From NCBI RefSeq assembly GCF_003850345.1, contig NZ_CP027707.1, forward strand, positions 2,976,001 through 3,040,000: 64,000 nt of DNA, in the 5' to 3' direction. A program made the position numbers and the translations under genes. A model generated the notes under the pieces. It was not told where the DNA came from, made no database searches, and worked only from the letters and a program-made list of their open reading frames with translations. How positions within the stretch are numbered: the first letter of the stretch is position 1; every line of letters begins with the position of its first letter. The stretch is from Pseudomonas chlororaphis subsp. piscium (GTDB lineage: Bacteria; Pseudomonadota; Gammaproteobacteria; Pseudomonadales; Pseudomonadaceae). Positions 44,749-53,209 of the stretch are shown here, piece after piece.

Positions 44749-47700
44749 ATGGCGTTCTTCACCGCAGCCAGCAAGGCCGACTTCCAGCACCAACTGCAAG
44801 CGGCACTGGCGCAGCACATCAGTGAACAGGCACTGCCACAAGTGGCGCTGTTCGCTGAACAATTCTTCGGCATCATTTCTCTGGACGAACTCACCCAGCG
44901 TCGCTTGTCCGACCTGGCGGGCTGCACCCTTTCTGCCTGGCGCCTGCTTGAGCGCTTCGACCACGCGCAACCGCAAGTGCGCGTCTACAACCCCGATTAC
45001 GAACGTCATGGCTGGCAGTCGACCCACACCGCGGTCGAAGTGCTGCACCATGACCTGCCGTTCCTGGTGGACTCGGTCCGCACCGAGCTGAACCGTCGCG
45101 GCTACAGCATCCACACCCTGCAGACCACCGTGCTGAGCGTGCGTCGCGGGAGCAAGAACGAGTTGCTGGAAATCCTGCCCAAAGGCACCCAGGGCGAAGG
45201 CATCCTGCAAGAATCGCTGATGTACCTGGAGATCGACCGCTGCGCCAACACCGCCGAGCTCAATGTGCTGAGCAAGGAACTGGAGCAGGTGCTCGGCGAA
45301 GTCCGCGTCGCCGTCGCCGATTTCGAGCCGATGAAAGCCAAGGTCCAGGAACTGATCGATGGCATCGGCAACAGCCAGTTCGAGATCGACGCCGATGAGA
45401 AGGGCGAGATCAAGAGCTTCCTGGAATGGCTGGTGGGCAACCACTTCACCTTCCTCGGCTACGAAGAGTTCGTGGTGCGCGAGGACCAGCACGGCGGCCA
45501 TATCGAGTACGACCAGAACTCCTTCCTCGGCCTGACCAAGCTGCTGCGCGCCGGCCTCACCGTCGACGACCTGCGCATCGAAGACTACGCCGTGAACTAC
45601 CTGCGCGAACCGACGCCGCTGTCGTTCGCCAAGGCCGCGCACCCAAGCCGCGTGCACCGTCCGGCCTACCCGGACTACGTGTCGATCCGCCAGATCGATG
45701 CCGACGGCAATGTGATCAAGGAATGCCGCTTCATGGGCCTGTACACCTCGTCGGTGTACGGCGAAAGCGTGCGGGTGATTCCTTATATCCGCCGCAAGGT
45801 GGAAATCATCGAACAGCGCTCCGGCTTCCAGGCCAAGGCGCACCTGGGCAAGGAACTGGCCCAGGTCCTCGAAGTGCTGCCCCGCGACGACCTGTTCCAG
45901 ACCCCGGTGGACGAACTGTTCAACACCGTGATGTCGATCGTGCAGATCCAGGAACGCAACAAGATCCGCGTGTTCCTGCGCAAGGACCCCTACGGTCGTT
46001 TCTGCTACTGCCTGGCCTATGTGCCGCGCGACATCTATTCCACCGAGGTGCGGCAGAAGATCCAGCAAGTGCTGATGGATCGCCTGAAAGCCACCGACTG
46101 CGAGTTCTGGACCTTCTTCTCCGAGTCCGTGCTGGCGCGCGTGCAACTGATCCTGCGGGTCGACCCGAAGAACCGCATCGACATCGACCCGCTGCTGCTG
46201 GAAAAAGAAGTGGTGCAAGCCTGCCGCAGCTGGCAGGACGACTACGCCGCACTGACCGTCGAAAGCTTCGGCGAAGCCCACGGCACCAATGTCCTGGCCG
46301 ACTTCCCGAAAGGCTTCCCGGCCGGCTACCGCGAGCGCTTCGCCGCGCATTCGGCGGTGGTCGACATGCAGCACCTGTTGAGCCTGTCCGAGGCCAACCC
46401 GCTGGTGATGAGCTTCTACCAGCCGCTGGCCCAGTCCACCAGCCAGCCGCTGCTGCACTGCAAGCTGTACCACGCCGATACCCCGCTGGCGCTGTCCGAC
46501 GTGCTGCCGATCCTGGAAAACCTCGGCTTGCGCGTGCTCGGCGAGTTCCCGTATCGCCTGCGCCACGCCAGCGGCCGTGAGTTCTGGATCCACGACTTCG
46601 CCTTCACTGCGGCCGAAGGCCTGAACCTGGATATCCAGCAGCTCAACGACACCCTGCAGGACGCTTTCGTCCACATCGTCCGTGGCGATGCCGAGAACGA
46701 TGCGTTCAACCGCCTGGTGCTGACCGCCGGCCTGCCATGGCGCGACGTCGCGCTGCTGCGTGCCTACGCCCGTTACCTGAAGCAGATCCGCCTGGGCTTC
46801 GACCTGGGGTACATCGCCAGCACCCTGAACAACCACACCGATATCGCCCGCGAGCTGACCCGGTTGTTCAAGACCCGCTTCTACCTGGCGCGCAAGCTCA
46901 CCGGCGATGACCTGGAAGACAAGCAGCAACGCCTGGAACACGCGATCCTCACTGCCCTGGACGACGTCCAGGTGCTCAACGAAGACCGCATCCTGCGTCG
47001 CTACCTGGACCTGATCAAGGCCACCCTGCGGACCAACTTCTACCAGACCGACGCCAACGGCCATAACAAGTCGTACTTCAGCTTCAAGTTCAACCCGCAC
47101 CTGATTCCCGAGCTGCCCAAGCCGGTGCCGAAGTTCGAGATTTTCGTCTACTCGCCGCGCGTCGAAGGCGTGCACCTGCGTTTCGGCAACGTCGCTCGCG
47201 GCGGCCTGCGCTGGTCCGACCGTGAAGAAGACTTCCGTACCGAAGTCCTGGGCCTGGTAAAAGCCCAGCAAGTGAAGAACTCGGTGATCGTGCCGGTGGG
47301 CGCCAAGGGCGGCTTCCTGCCGCGTCGCCTGCCGCTGGGCGGCAGCCGGGACGAGATCGCGGCCGAGGGCATCGCCTGCTACCGCATCTTCATCTCCGGC
47401 CTGCTGGACATCACCGACAACCTGAAGGACGGCGCCCTGGTGCCGCCGGCCAACGTCGTGCGTCACGACGACGATGACCCGTACCTGGTGGTGGCGGCGG
47501 ACAAGGGCACCGCGACCTTCTCCGACATCGCCAACGGCATCGCCATCGACTACGGCTTCTGGCTGGGCGACGCGTTCGCTTCCGGCGGTTCCGCCGGCTA
47601 CGACCACAAGAAGATGGGCATCACCGCCAAGGGCGCGTGGGTCGGCGTACAGCGCCACTTCCGCGAACGCGGCATCAATGTCCAGCAAGACAGCATCACC

Positions 47701-49617
47701 GTGGTGGGCGTCGGCGACATGGCCGGCGACGTGTTCGGCAACGGCTTGCTGATGTCCGACAAACTGCAACTGGTCGCGGCCTTCAACCACCTGCACATCT
47801 TCATCGACCCGAATCCGGATCCGGCCACCAGCTTCGCTGAACGCCAGCGTATGTTCGACCTGCCGCGTTCGGCCTGGAGCGACTACGACACCAGCATCAT
47901 GTCCGAAGGCGGCGGCATCTTCTCGCGCAGCGCGAAGAGCATCGCCATCTCGCCGCAGATGAAAGAACGCTTCGACATCCAGGCCGACAAGCTGACCCCG
48001 ACCGAGCTGCTCAACGCCTTGCTCAAGGCGCCGGTGGACCTGTTGTGGAACGGCGGTATCGGTACCTACGTCAAGGCCAGCACCGAAAGCCACGCCGATG
48101 TCGGCGACAAGGCCAACGATGCGCTGCGGGTCAACGGTAACGAGCTGCGCTGCAAGGTGGTGGGCGAGGGCGGCAACCTCGGCATGACCCAGCTGGGTCG
48201 TGTGGAGTTCGGCCTCAATGGCGGCGGTTCCAACACCGACTTCATCGACAACGCCGGTGGCGTGGACTGCTCCGACCACGAAGTGAACATCAAGATCCTG
48301 CTCAACGAAGTGGTGCATGCCGGCGACATGACCGACAAGCAACGCAACCAGTTGCTGGCGAGCATGACCGACGAAGTCGGTGGCCTGGTGTTGGGCAACA
48401 ACTACAAGCAGACCCAGGCCCTGTCCCTGGCGGCCCGTCGCGCCTTCGCGCGGATTGCCGAGTACAAGCGCCTGATGAGCGACCTGGAAGGCCGTGGCAA
48501 GCTGGACCGCGCCATCGAGTTCCTGCCGTCGGAAGATCAACTCAACGAACGCGTTGCCGCCGGCCACGGGCTGACCCGTCCGGAACTGTCGGTGCTGATC
48601 TCCTACAGCAAGATCGACCTCAAGGAGCAGTTGCTCAATTCCCTGGTACCGGACGACGACTACCTGACCCGCGACATGGAAACCGCGTTCCCGCCGACCC
48701 TGGTCAGCAAGTTCGCCGAAGCCATGCGTCGTCACCGCCTCAAGCGCGAGATCGTCAGCACCCAGATCGCCAACGACCTGGTCAACCACATGGGCATCAC
48801 CTTCGTGCAGCGCCTGAAGGAGTCCACTGGCATGAGCCCGGCCAACGTGGCGGGCGCCTATGTGATCGTGCGTGACATCTTCCATCTCCCGCACTGGTTC
48901 CGCCAGATCGAAGCCCTGGACCACCAGGTCTCGGCTCAGGTGCAGCTGGAGCTGATGGACGAGCTGATGCGCCTTGGCCGTCGCGCCACCCGCTGGTTCC
49001 TGCGCAGCCGTCGCAACGAGCAGGATGCCGCGCGTGACGTCGCGCACTTCGGTCCGCACCTGGCGGCGTTGGGCCTCAAGCTCGACGAACTGCTGGAAGG
49101 CCCGACTCGTGAAGGCTGGCAGACCCGCTACACCGCCTACGTCGAAGCCGGCGTGCCTGAGCTGTTGGCGCGCATGGTGGCAGGTACCACCCACCTGTAC
49201 ACCCTGTTGCCGATCATCGAGGCCGCGGATGTCACCGGTCACGATGCCGCCGATGTGGCCAAGGCCTACTTCGCCGTGGGCAGCGCCCTGGACCTGCCGT
49301 GGTACCTGCAGCAGATCAGCGATCTGCCGGTGGCCAACAACTGGCAGGCCCAGGCACGCGAAGCCTTCCGCGACGACGTGGACTGGCAGCAGCGGGCAAT
49401 CACCATCTCGGTCCTGCAAATGGCCGACGCGCCAGAAGACATGGAAGCCCGCGTGGCCCTGTGGCTTGAGCAGAACCAGAGCATGGTCGAGCGCTGGCGC
49501 GCGATGCTGGTGGAAATCCGTGCCGCCAGCGGCACCGACTACGCCATGTACGCGGTGGCCAACCGCGAATTGCTGGACCTGGCCATGAGCGGTCAATCGG
49601 GCCTTGTAACGGCCTGA
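44749..49617 (+). CDS. gdhB: NAD-dependent glutamate dehydrogenase, large (about 180 kDa) type
   Basis: A 1622-residue enzyme, matching the size of the P. aeruginosa GdhB class. It converts glutamate to 2-oxoglutarate and ammonium with NAD. The dehydrogenase core lies in the middle: RFGNVARGGLRWSDREEDFR, SVIVPVGAKGGFLPR (substrate lysine region), and the NAD-binding part ITVVGVGDMAGDVFGNGLL. Long N-terminal ACT-like regulatory and C-terminal helical domains flank it. ATG 44749 (MAFFTAASKADFQ) has GGAG upstream; a frame opening 72 bases earlier is unlikely. In Pseudomonas it serves arginine and glutamate catabolism and is allosterically controlled. Confidence 0.95.
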   Translation: MAFFTAASKADFQHQLQAALAQHISEQALPQVALFAEQFFGIISLDELTQRRLSDLAGCTLSAWRLLERFDHAQPQVRVYNPDYERHGWQSTHTAVEVLHHDLPFLVDSVRTELNRRGYSIHTLQTTVLSVRRGSKNELLEILPKGTQGEGILQESLMYLEIDRCANTAELNVLSKELEQVLGEVRVAVADFEPMKAKVQELIDGIGNSQFEIDADEKGEIKSFLEWLVGNHFTFLGYEEFVVREDQHGGHIEYDQNSFLGLTKLLRAGLTVDDLRIEDYAVNYLREPTPLSFAKAAHPSRVHRPAYPDYVSIRQIDADGNVIKECRFMGLYTSSVYGESVRVIPYIRRKVEIIEQRSGFQAKAHLGKELAQVLEVLPRDDLFQTPVDELFNTVMSIVQIQERNKIRVFLRKDPYGRFCYCLAYVPRDIYSTEVRQKIQQVLMDRLKATDCEFWTFFSESVLARVQLILRVDPKNRIDIDPLLLEKEVVQACRSWQDDYAALTVESFGEAHGTNVLADFPKGFPAGYRERFAAHSAVVDMQHLLSLSEANPLVMSFYQPLAQSTSQPLLHCKLYHADTPLALSDVLPILENLGLRVLGEFPYRLRHASGREFWIHDFAFTAAEGLNLDIQQLNDTLQDAFVHIVRGDAENDAFNRLVLTAGLPWRDVALLRAYARYLKQIRLGFDLGYIASTLNNHTDIARELTRLFKTRFYLARKLTGDDLEDKQQRLEHAILTALDDVQVLNEDRILRRYLDLIKATLRTNFYQTDANGHNKSYFSFKFNPHLIPELPKPVPKFEIFVYSPRVEGVHLRFGNVARGGLRWSDREEDFRTEVLGLVKAQQVKNSVIVPVGAKGGFLPRRLPLGGSRDEIAAEGIACYRIFISGLLDITDNLKDGALVPPANVVRHDDDDPYLVVAADKGTATFSDIANGIAIDYGFWLGDAFASGGSAGYDHKKMGITAKGAWVGVQRHFRERGINVQQDSITVVGVGDMAGDVFGNGLLMSDKLQLVAAFNHLHIFIDPNPDPATSFAERQRMFDLPRSAWSDYDTSIMSEGGGIFSRSAKSIAISPQMKERFDIQADKLTPTELLNALLKAPVDLLWNGGIGTYVKASTESHADVGDKANDALRVNGNELRCKVVGEGGNLGMTQLGRVEFGLNGGGSNTDFIDNAGGVDCSDHEVNIKILLNEVVHAGDMTDKQRNQLLASMTDEVGGLVLGNNYKQTQALSLAARRAFARIAEYKRLMSDLEGRGKLDRAIEFLPSEDQLNERVAAGHGLTRPELSVLISYSKIDLKEQLLNSLVPDDDYLTRDMETAFPPTLVSKFAEAMRRHRLKREIVSTQIANDLVNHMGITFVQRLKESTGMSPANVAGAYVIVRDIFHLPHWFRQIEALDHQVSAQVQLELMDELMRLGRRATRWFLRSRRNEQDAARDVAHFGPHLAALGLKLDELLEGPTREGWQTRYTAYVEAGVPELLARMVAGTTHLYTLLPIIEAADVTGHDAADVAKAYFAVGSALDLPWYLQQISDLPVANNWQAQAREAFRDDVDWQQRAITISVLQMADAPEDMEARVALWLEQNQSMVERWRAMLVEIRAASGTDYAMYAVANRELLDLAMSGQSGLVTA

Positions 49618-49631
49618 TCGAGCGCTAAATG

Positions 49632-49666
49632 AAAAAGCCCCGTATCGCGAGATACGGGGCTTTTTT
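49632..49666 (+). terminator. Intrinsic terminator of gdhB
   Basis: AAAAAGCCCCGTATC (49632-49646) pairs perfectly with GATACGGGGCTTTTT (49651-49665), loop GCGA, followed by T. A strong rho-independent terminator 14 bases after the stop. Confidence 0.95.
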
Positions 49667-49693
49667 CATGGCCTCAAGGAATGCTGTAGCCGC

Positions 49694-49809
49694 TTCTGTA
49701 GGAGCGAAGCTTGCTCGCGATCCGCGCAGCGGCCAGACGCCTTTTTATCGGCTTGGTTTTGTGCTGGCTGTACTGACGTCATCGCGGGCAAGCCTCGCTC
49801 CTACAGAAG
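49694..49809. repeat. REPIN, GTAGGAGCGA family, copy 1 of the duplication
   Basis: TTCTGTAGGAGCGAAGCTTG... at 49694 is inverted as ATCGCGGGCAAGCCTCGCTC CTACAGAAG ending 49809. The two arms differ at a few positions (AAGCTTGCTC against AGGCTTGCCC). Confidence 0.85.
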
Positions 49810-49891
49810 AAACGCGGTCTGCGTAGGAGCGGCCAGGCGCTTACTGCTTCAACGGCGTCAGCACCTCATCCTTAAGGAATGCTGTAGCCGC

Positions 49892-50007
49892 TTCTGTAGG
49901 AGCGAAGCTTGCTCGCGATCCGCGCAGCGGCCAGACGCCTTTTTATCGGCTGGGCTTTATGCTGGCTGTACTGACGTCATCGCGGGCAAGCCTCGCTCCT
50001 ACAGAAG
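49892..50007. repeat. REPIN, GTAGGAGCGA family, copy 2 of the duplication
   Basis: Same structure as 49694-49809, displaced by exactly 198 bases, with substitutions in the loop (CTTGGTTTTGTG becomes CTGGGCTTTATG). Confidence 0.85.
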
Positions 50008-50038
50008 AAACGCGGTCTGCGCAGGAGTGGCCAGGCGC

Positions 50039-50458
50039 TTACTTCTGCAACGGCGTCAGCACTTCATCCTTGGCGTCCTTGAGCATGAACACCAGCAGCC
50101 GGGCCGGTTTGCTGGCGCTGGCGTTGGCCGACACCGGGTGCTGCGAGCCGGCCGGTTCGTACCAGGATTCGCCCGCCTTGTAGGTGATGGCCGGCTCGTC
50201 GTTGACCCGCGAGGTGATCTCGCCTTCGAGCACATAGGCCAGGGCCGCGCCCTTGTGCATGTGCGGCACCGTGGCCTGGCCCGGCGCGTAGTCGACGGTG
50301 AGCATCAGCGCGGTCTTGCCCGGCAGGTTGCTCAGGGCATGTTCCTGCAGGATCTTGAGTTTCTCCTGGCCGTACTCCGGGTCATGGGCGGCGGCGCCCA
50401 GGGAGGTGAGCAAGGTCAGGCCGGCAAGGGCGGAAGTCAGGGCAGCGAGGGTCTTCAT
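50039..50458 (-). CDS. Exported cupin-domain protein
   Basis: A 139-residue protein with a Sec signal (MKTLAALTSALAGLTLLTSL, cleavage near AAA-H) and a single cupin barrel: VPHMHKGAALAYVLEGEITS (metal histidines and glutamate), then SWYEPAGSQHPVSAN. ATG 50458 is in a good context; the longer frame to 50716 overlaps the next gene. A GGATTGG-type promoter motif lies about 60 bases upstream and is shared with two neighbouring units. The 3' end is duplicated downstream together with a REPIN. Function unknown. Confidence 0.85.
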   Translation of the reverse strand: MKTLAALTSALAGLTLLTSLGAAAHDPEYGQEKLKILQEHALSNLPGKTALMLTVDYAPGQATVPHMHKGAALAYVLEGEITSRVNDEPAITYKAGESWYEPAGSQHPVSANASASKPARLLVFMLKDAKDEVLTPLQK

Positions 50459-50516
50459 GGTCGGTTTCTCCGGTTCGAAAGGGGCTGACTCAAGGTAAGC
50501 CCGCTGGCTCGACCGG

Positions 50517-50533
50517 CCTATAACCAATCCCGG
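50517..50533 (-). promoter_or_regulatory. Shared MocR-block promoter motif, cupin copy
   Basis: In the gene's direction: CCGGGATTGGTTATAGG, then 17 bases, then CTTACC. The same layout precedes the ABM gene and the AhpD-like gene. Candidate binding site of the adjacent MocR regulator. Confidence 0.6.
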
Positions 50534-50555
50534 CAAAGAACCGCAGACCAATGCC

Positions 50556-50837
50556 TCAGTGTTCGAAGTCGAGGGCGCAGGCCAGGCGGCTGGCCAGCAG
50601 GTCGATAAAACCCTGGGCCGCCGGCAGATGGAAATGCGCCTGCATCTCGGCCGCCGAGCGCCATTGGCCGCGCACGCTCCAGCGGTGCGTGTCCGTGCTG
50701 TCGCGGCGCAGTTCATAACCCAGGCAGCCAGGCGCCTCGCGCAGGGCGGTCAGTAGCTGGTTCAGGTGTTCGCCAAGCTCGTCCGAGCGGCCCTGGGCGG
50801 CGCGGATCTGGACGCTGTTGGTCGCGGTACTGGACAT
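50556..50837 (-). CDS. Antibiotic-biosynthesis-monooxygenase (ABM) domain protein
   Basis: A 93-residue ferredoxin-like protein (SVQIRAAQGRSDELGEHLNQ, PGCLGYELRRDSTDTHRWSV, WRSAAEMQAHFHLPAAQGFI). It resembles YgiN-type quinol monooxygenases. GGAGG lies seven bases before ATG 50837. The shared promoter motif is about 100 bases upstream. Probably acts on quinols or reactive carbonyl compounds; substrate unknown. Confidence 0.83.
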   Translation of the reverse strand: MSSTATNSVQIRAAQGRSDELGEHLNQLLTALREAPGCLGYELRRDSTDTHRWSVRGQWRSAAEMQAHFHLPAAQGFIDLLASRLACALDFEH

Positions 50838-50939
50838 GTCCAAGCCTCCGGAAATGCTGTGGCCGTCGCGCTACTCGATGACGGAGCGCGGCGCGAACAG
50901 CTGGGTGGACGCTCAGGGTAGGCCGCCAAGGTGACAAGT

Positions 50940-50956
50940 CCAATAACCAATCCCCG
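50940..50956 (-). promoter_or_regulatory. Shared MocR-block promoter motif, ABM copy
   Basis: In the gene's direction: CGGGGATTGGTTATTGG, then 17 bases, then CCTACC. The site lies between the ABM start and the 3' end of the MocR gene. Confidence 0.6.
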
Positions 50957-50974
50957 AGAAAAGCCCGGGGCCAA

Positions 50975-52408
50975 TCAGGTGATCTGTTGCAGGATGTCCC
51001 GCACCTTGTCCAGGGCCGGGTCGATGTCCAGGGTTTCGATGGCGCCAAAGCCGATGAACAGCCCGTCCCTGACCGGCTCCTGATAAAAGAAGCCGTGCAG
51101 CGGGTAGAGCCCGACCTCGATCTTCTTCGCCAGCTCCAGCAGCAGCGGGATGTTCACCGGCACCTTGCACAGCGCCGCCATGTGGAAGCCGGCGGTGGAC
51201 GGCACCGCCTGCAGCCAGGGCGAGAGGTCGCCGTTCAGGCGCTGCAGGATGCGCTCGCGGCGCCCGGCGTACACCGTATGGCAGCGGCGGATGTGCTTGA
51301 GCAGGTAACCCTCGGCGATGAACTTGGCCAGCGCCCATTGCGGCAGGGTCGAGGTGTGACAGTCAGTGAGGCGCTTGGCCTTGATCACCGCGCCGAGAAT
51401 CGCCGGCGGCAGCACCGCGTAGCCCAGGCGCAGCTGCGGCAGCATGGTCTTCGAGAAGGTCCCGACATAGGCCACCACGCCGCGTTTATCCAGGCTTTGC
51501 AGGGAGTCGGTGGGCCGCCCCTCGTAGCGGAACTCGCTGTCGTAATCGTCCTCTATGACGATCGCCCCCAGCTCCCGCGCCCGCTCCAGCAGGGCCTCGC
51601 GGCGGGCCTGGCTCATGGGCATGCCCAGGGGGAACTGGTGGGACGGGGTGACATAGATCAGCCGCACGCCGTCGGGAATCCGCTCGACCTGGATGCCTTG
51701 GTCATCCACCGGCACGCCGATCACCGTTGCGCCCTGGGCGCTGAACAGCAGGCGCGCCGGGGTGTAGCCGGGGTCTTCCATGGCCACCAGGCTGCCGGGT
51801 TCCAGCACCACCCGGGCGATCAGGTCCAGGGCCTGTTGCGCGCCGTTGCAGACTACGATGTCGGCATCGCTGCAGACCACGCCGCGGGAGAACGAGACAT
51901 GCCCGGCAATCGCGCTGCGCAGCGCCGGCAGGCCTTCCGGCTGGCTATAGAAACCGCCGCTCTGGGCGATCCGTCGCAGGGCGTCCTGGGTGCAGCGCCG
52001 CCACTCTTCCTGGGGAAACTGATTGCGGCTGGTGGCGCCGCCGATGAACTCGTAGCGCGAGGTGCCTTCCAGGGTCGGATGGCGCAGGGGCGTGGGCAAC
52101 TCCTGCCATTTTTCCAGGCTCTGCGCGCAGGCCAGGTCGGCGGCGCTCTGCTTGGGTTCGGCCTTCACCGGCCGGGCATTGACGAAGGTGCCGCGGCCGA
52201 TCCTGCCGATCAGGAAGTTCTCGTAGGTCAGCAGGCTGTAGGTGTCCGACACCGTCTTGCGCGAGATTCCCAGTTGCTCGGCCAGCAGCCGGCTCGGCGG
52301 CAACTGGGCGCCCGCCGCCAGTCGCCCGCACTCGATGGCGTCGCGCAGTTGCCGATACAGCTGGTCGGCCAGGTCCTTGCGCCCGTTGATGACGACATGC
52401 AGTTCCAT
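50975..52408 (-). CDS. MocR-type PLP-dependent transcriptional regulator
   Basis: A 477-residue protein. A GntR winged helix (about 10-75: LPPSRLLAEQLGISRKTVSD) is joined to an aminotransferase-fold domain (about 110-477). The PLP lysine is K320 in YVGTFSKTMLPQLRLGYAVL. ATG 52408 is the start; the frame continues upstream but without family similarity. It is divergent from the AhpD-like/azoreductase pair, the classical MocR arrangement. It probably senses PLP or an amine. Confidence 0.92.
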   Translation of the reverse strand: MELHVVINGRKDLADQLYRQLRDAIECGRLAAGAQLPPSRLLAEQLGISRKTVSDTYSLLTYENFLIGRIGRGTFVNARPVKAEPKQSAADLACAQSLEKWQELPTPLRHPTLEGTSRYEFIGGATSRNQFPQEEWRRCTQDALRRIAQSGGFYSQPEGLPALRSAIAGHVSFSRGVVCSDADIVVCNGAQQALDLIARVVLEPGSLVAMEDPGYTPARLLFSAQGATVIGVPVDDQGIQVERIPDGVRLIYVTPSHQFPLGMPMSQARREALLERARELGAIVIEDDYDSEFRYEGRPTDSLQSLDKRGVVAYVGTFSKTMLPQLRLGYAVLPPAILGAVIKAKRLTDCHTSTLPQWALAKFIAEGYLLKHIRRCHTVYAGRRERILQRLNGDLSPWLQAVPSTAGFHMAALCKVPVNIPLLLELAKKIEVGLYPLHGFFYQEPVRDGLFIGFGAIETLDIDPALDKVRDILQQIT

Positions 52409-52502
52409 CGATGAGATTCCAAAACGATCAGTGCCCGCCAGATTACCCGCCCGACCGGGTTTGGTGTAGCGGGCCGATAGCGGGCGCGCACTGCGTACGC
52501 GA

Positions 52503-52575
52503 TCGCAGCCTTCGGCAGCGGCTACAGGGTACGACGCTGCCTTCGGACTGGGTGATGTAGCCGCTGCCGCAGGCT
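52503..52575. repeat. REP doublet in outward orientation, GTAGCCGCTG family
   Basis: TCGCAGCCTTCGGCAGCGGC TAC (52503-52525) is followed by GTAGCCGCTGCCGCAGGCT (52557-52575). The order of the two REPs is the reverse of that in the REPINs at 21177 and 56875. Confidence 0.75.
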
Positions 52576-52655
52576 CGGGCCGCGTTTGGACGATCAGCCC
52601 GAAGGGCTTCGGCGGTCTTGAGCCCGACACTGTTCGGTGGACTGCCGATAAACCC

Positions 52656-52671
52656 CCGGATTGGCTATAGG
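52656..52671 (+). promoter_or_regulatory. Shared MocR-block promoter motif, AhpD-like/azoreductase copy
   Basis: CCGGATTGGCTATAGG, then 17 bases, then CTTAGG; 34 bases upstream of the ATG. Same orientation relative to its gene as the copies at 50517 and 50940. Confidence 0.6.
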
Positions 52672-52705
52672 GGCAGGCCGGCGCGGCCCTTAGGCTAGGG
52701 GGAAC

Positions 52706-53173
52706 ATGAATACAACGCCCACGGTGACCACGATGGAACCCCGCCTGGACTACTACAGCGCCTCGCCGGAAGCCCTCAAGGGCCTGTTGATGCTCGAGGC
52801 CCAAACCTTCGGCCTGTCCATCGACAAGCCCCTGCTGGAGCTGGTCAAGATCCGCGTCTCGCAACTCAACCACTGCGCGTTCTGCGCCGATATGCACGCG
52901 GTGCAGGCGCGCCAGAACGGGGAGAGCGAACCACGCCTGTACGCCCTCAGCGTCTGGCGCGATTCGGCGCTGTTCAGCCCGCGGGAACGCTTGGCCCTGG
53001 CCTGGAGCGAGTCGGTGACCCTGTTGGCCGACGCCGGGGTGCCGGATGAGTTGTTCCAGGCGGTGCGCGGCGAATTCAGCGAGCGCGAGCTGGTCGACCT
53101 GACCGTCGCGGTGGCCGCCATCAACTGCTGGAACCGCCTCGCCGTGGCGTTCCGCCAACAGCCCAGCATTTAG
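52706..53173 (+). CDS. Carboxymuconolactone decarboxylase / AhpD-like protein
   Basis: A 155-residue protein with the redox motif NHCAFCADMHAVQAR (C-x-x-C-x-x-x-H). It is the AhpD-type active site that reduces peroxide-linked partners. The helix-rich N-terminal part LLMLEAQTFGLSIDKPLLEL is typical. Followed after 36 bases by the azoreductase gene. Under the divergent MocR regulator by position. Confidence 0.88.
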   Translation: MNTTPTVTTMEPRLDYYSASPEALKGLLMLEAQTFGLSIDKPLLELVKIRVSQLNHCAFCADMHAVQARQNGESEPRLYALSVWRDSALFSPRERLALAWSESVTLLADAGVPDELFQAVRGEFSERELVDLTVAVAAINCWNRLAVAFRQQPSI

Positions 53174-53209
53174 CCCAGATCTCTTTCCATCCAAGCAAGG
53201 TAATGCCCA

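Larger units (their letters stand above)
49676..50071. repeat. Tandem duplication, period 198 bp, containing a REPIN and the 3' end of the cupin gene
   Basis: Copy 1 is 49676-49873 and copy 2 is 49874-50071. Both start AAGGAATGCTGTAGCCGC. Both contain the same REPIN and end in sequence that, on the minus strand, encodes the C-terminus of the cupin protein: KDEVLTPLKQ-stop in copy 1 (49841-49873) and the real KDEVLTPLQK-stop in copy 2 (50039-50071). The copies differ at scattered positions, so this is an established duplication, not an assembly echo. Confidence 0.88.
52409..52705. other. Divergent promoter region between MocR and AhpD-like genes
   Basis: 297 bases. Holds a REP doublet (52503-52575) and the GGATTGG-type motif (52656-52671) before the AhpD-like gene. 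No copy of that motif was seen close to the mocR start. Confidence 0.6.

Noticed and set aside
44719..49596. Open frame of about 1625 codons antisense to gdhB
   Set aside because: Long antisense frames are expected in high-GC genes with strong third-position bias. The translation shows no family features, and the sense frame is a complete known enzyme.
49694..50007. Regularly spaced palindromes taken as a CRISPR-like array
   Set aside because: Only two units of 198 bases with large inverted repeats; they are REPIN copies in a tandem duplication.
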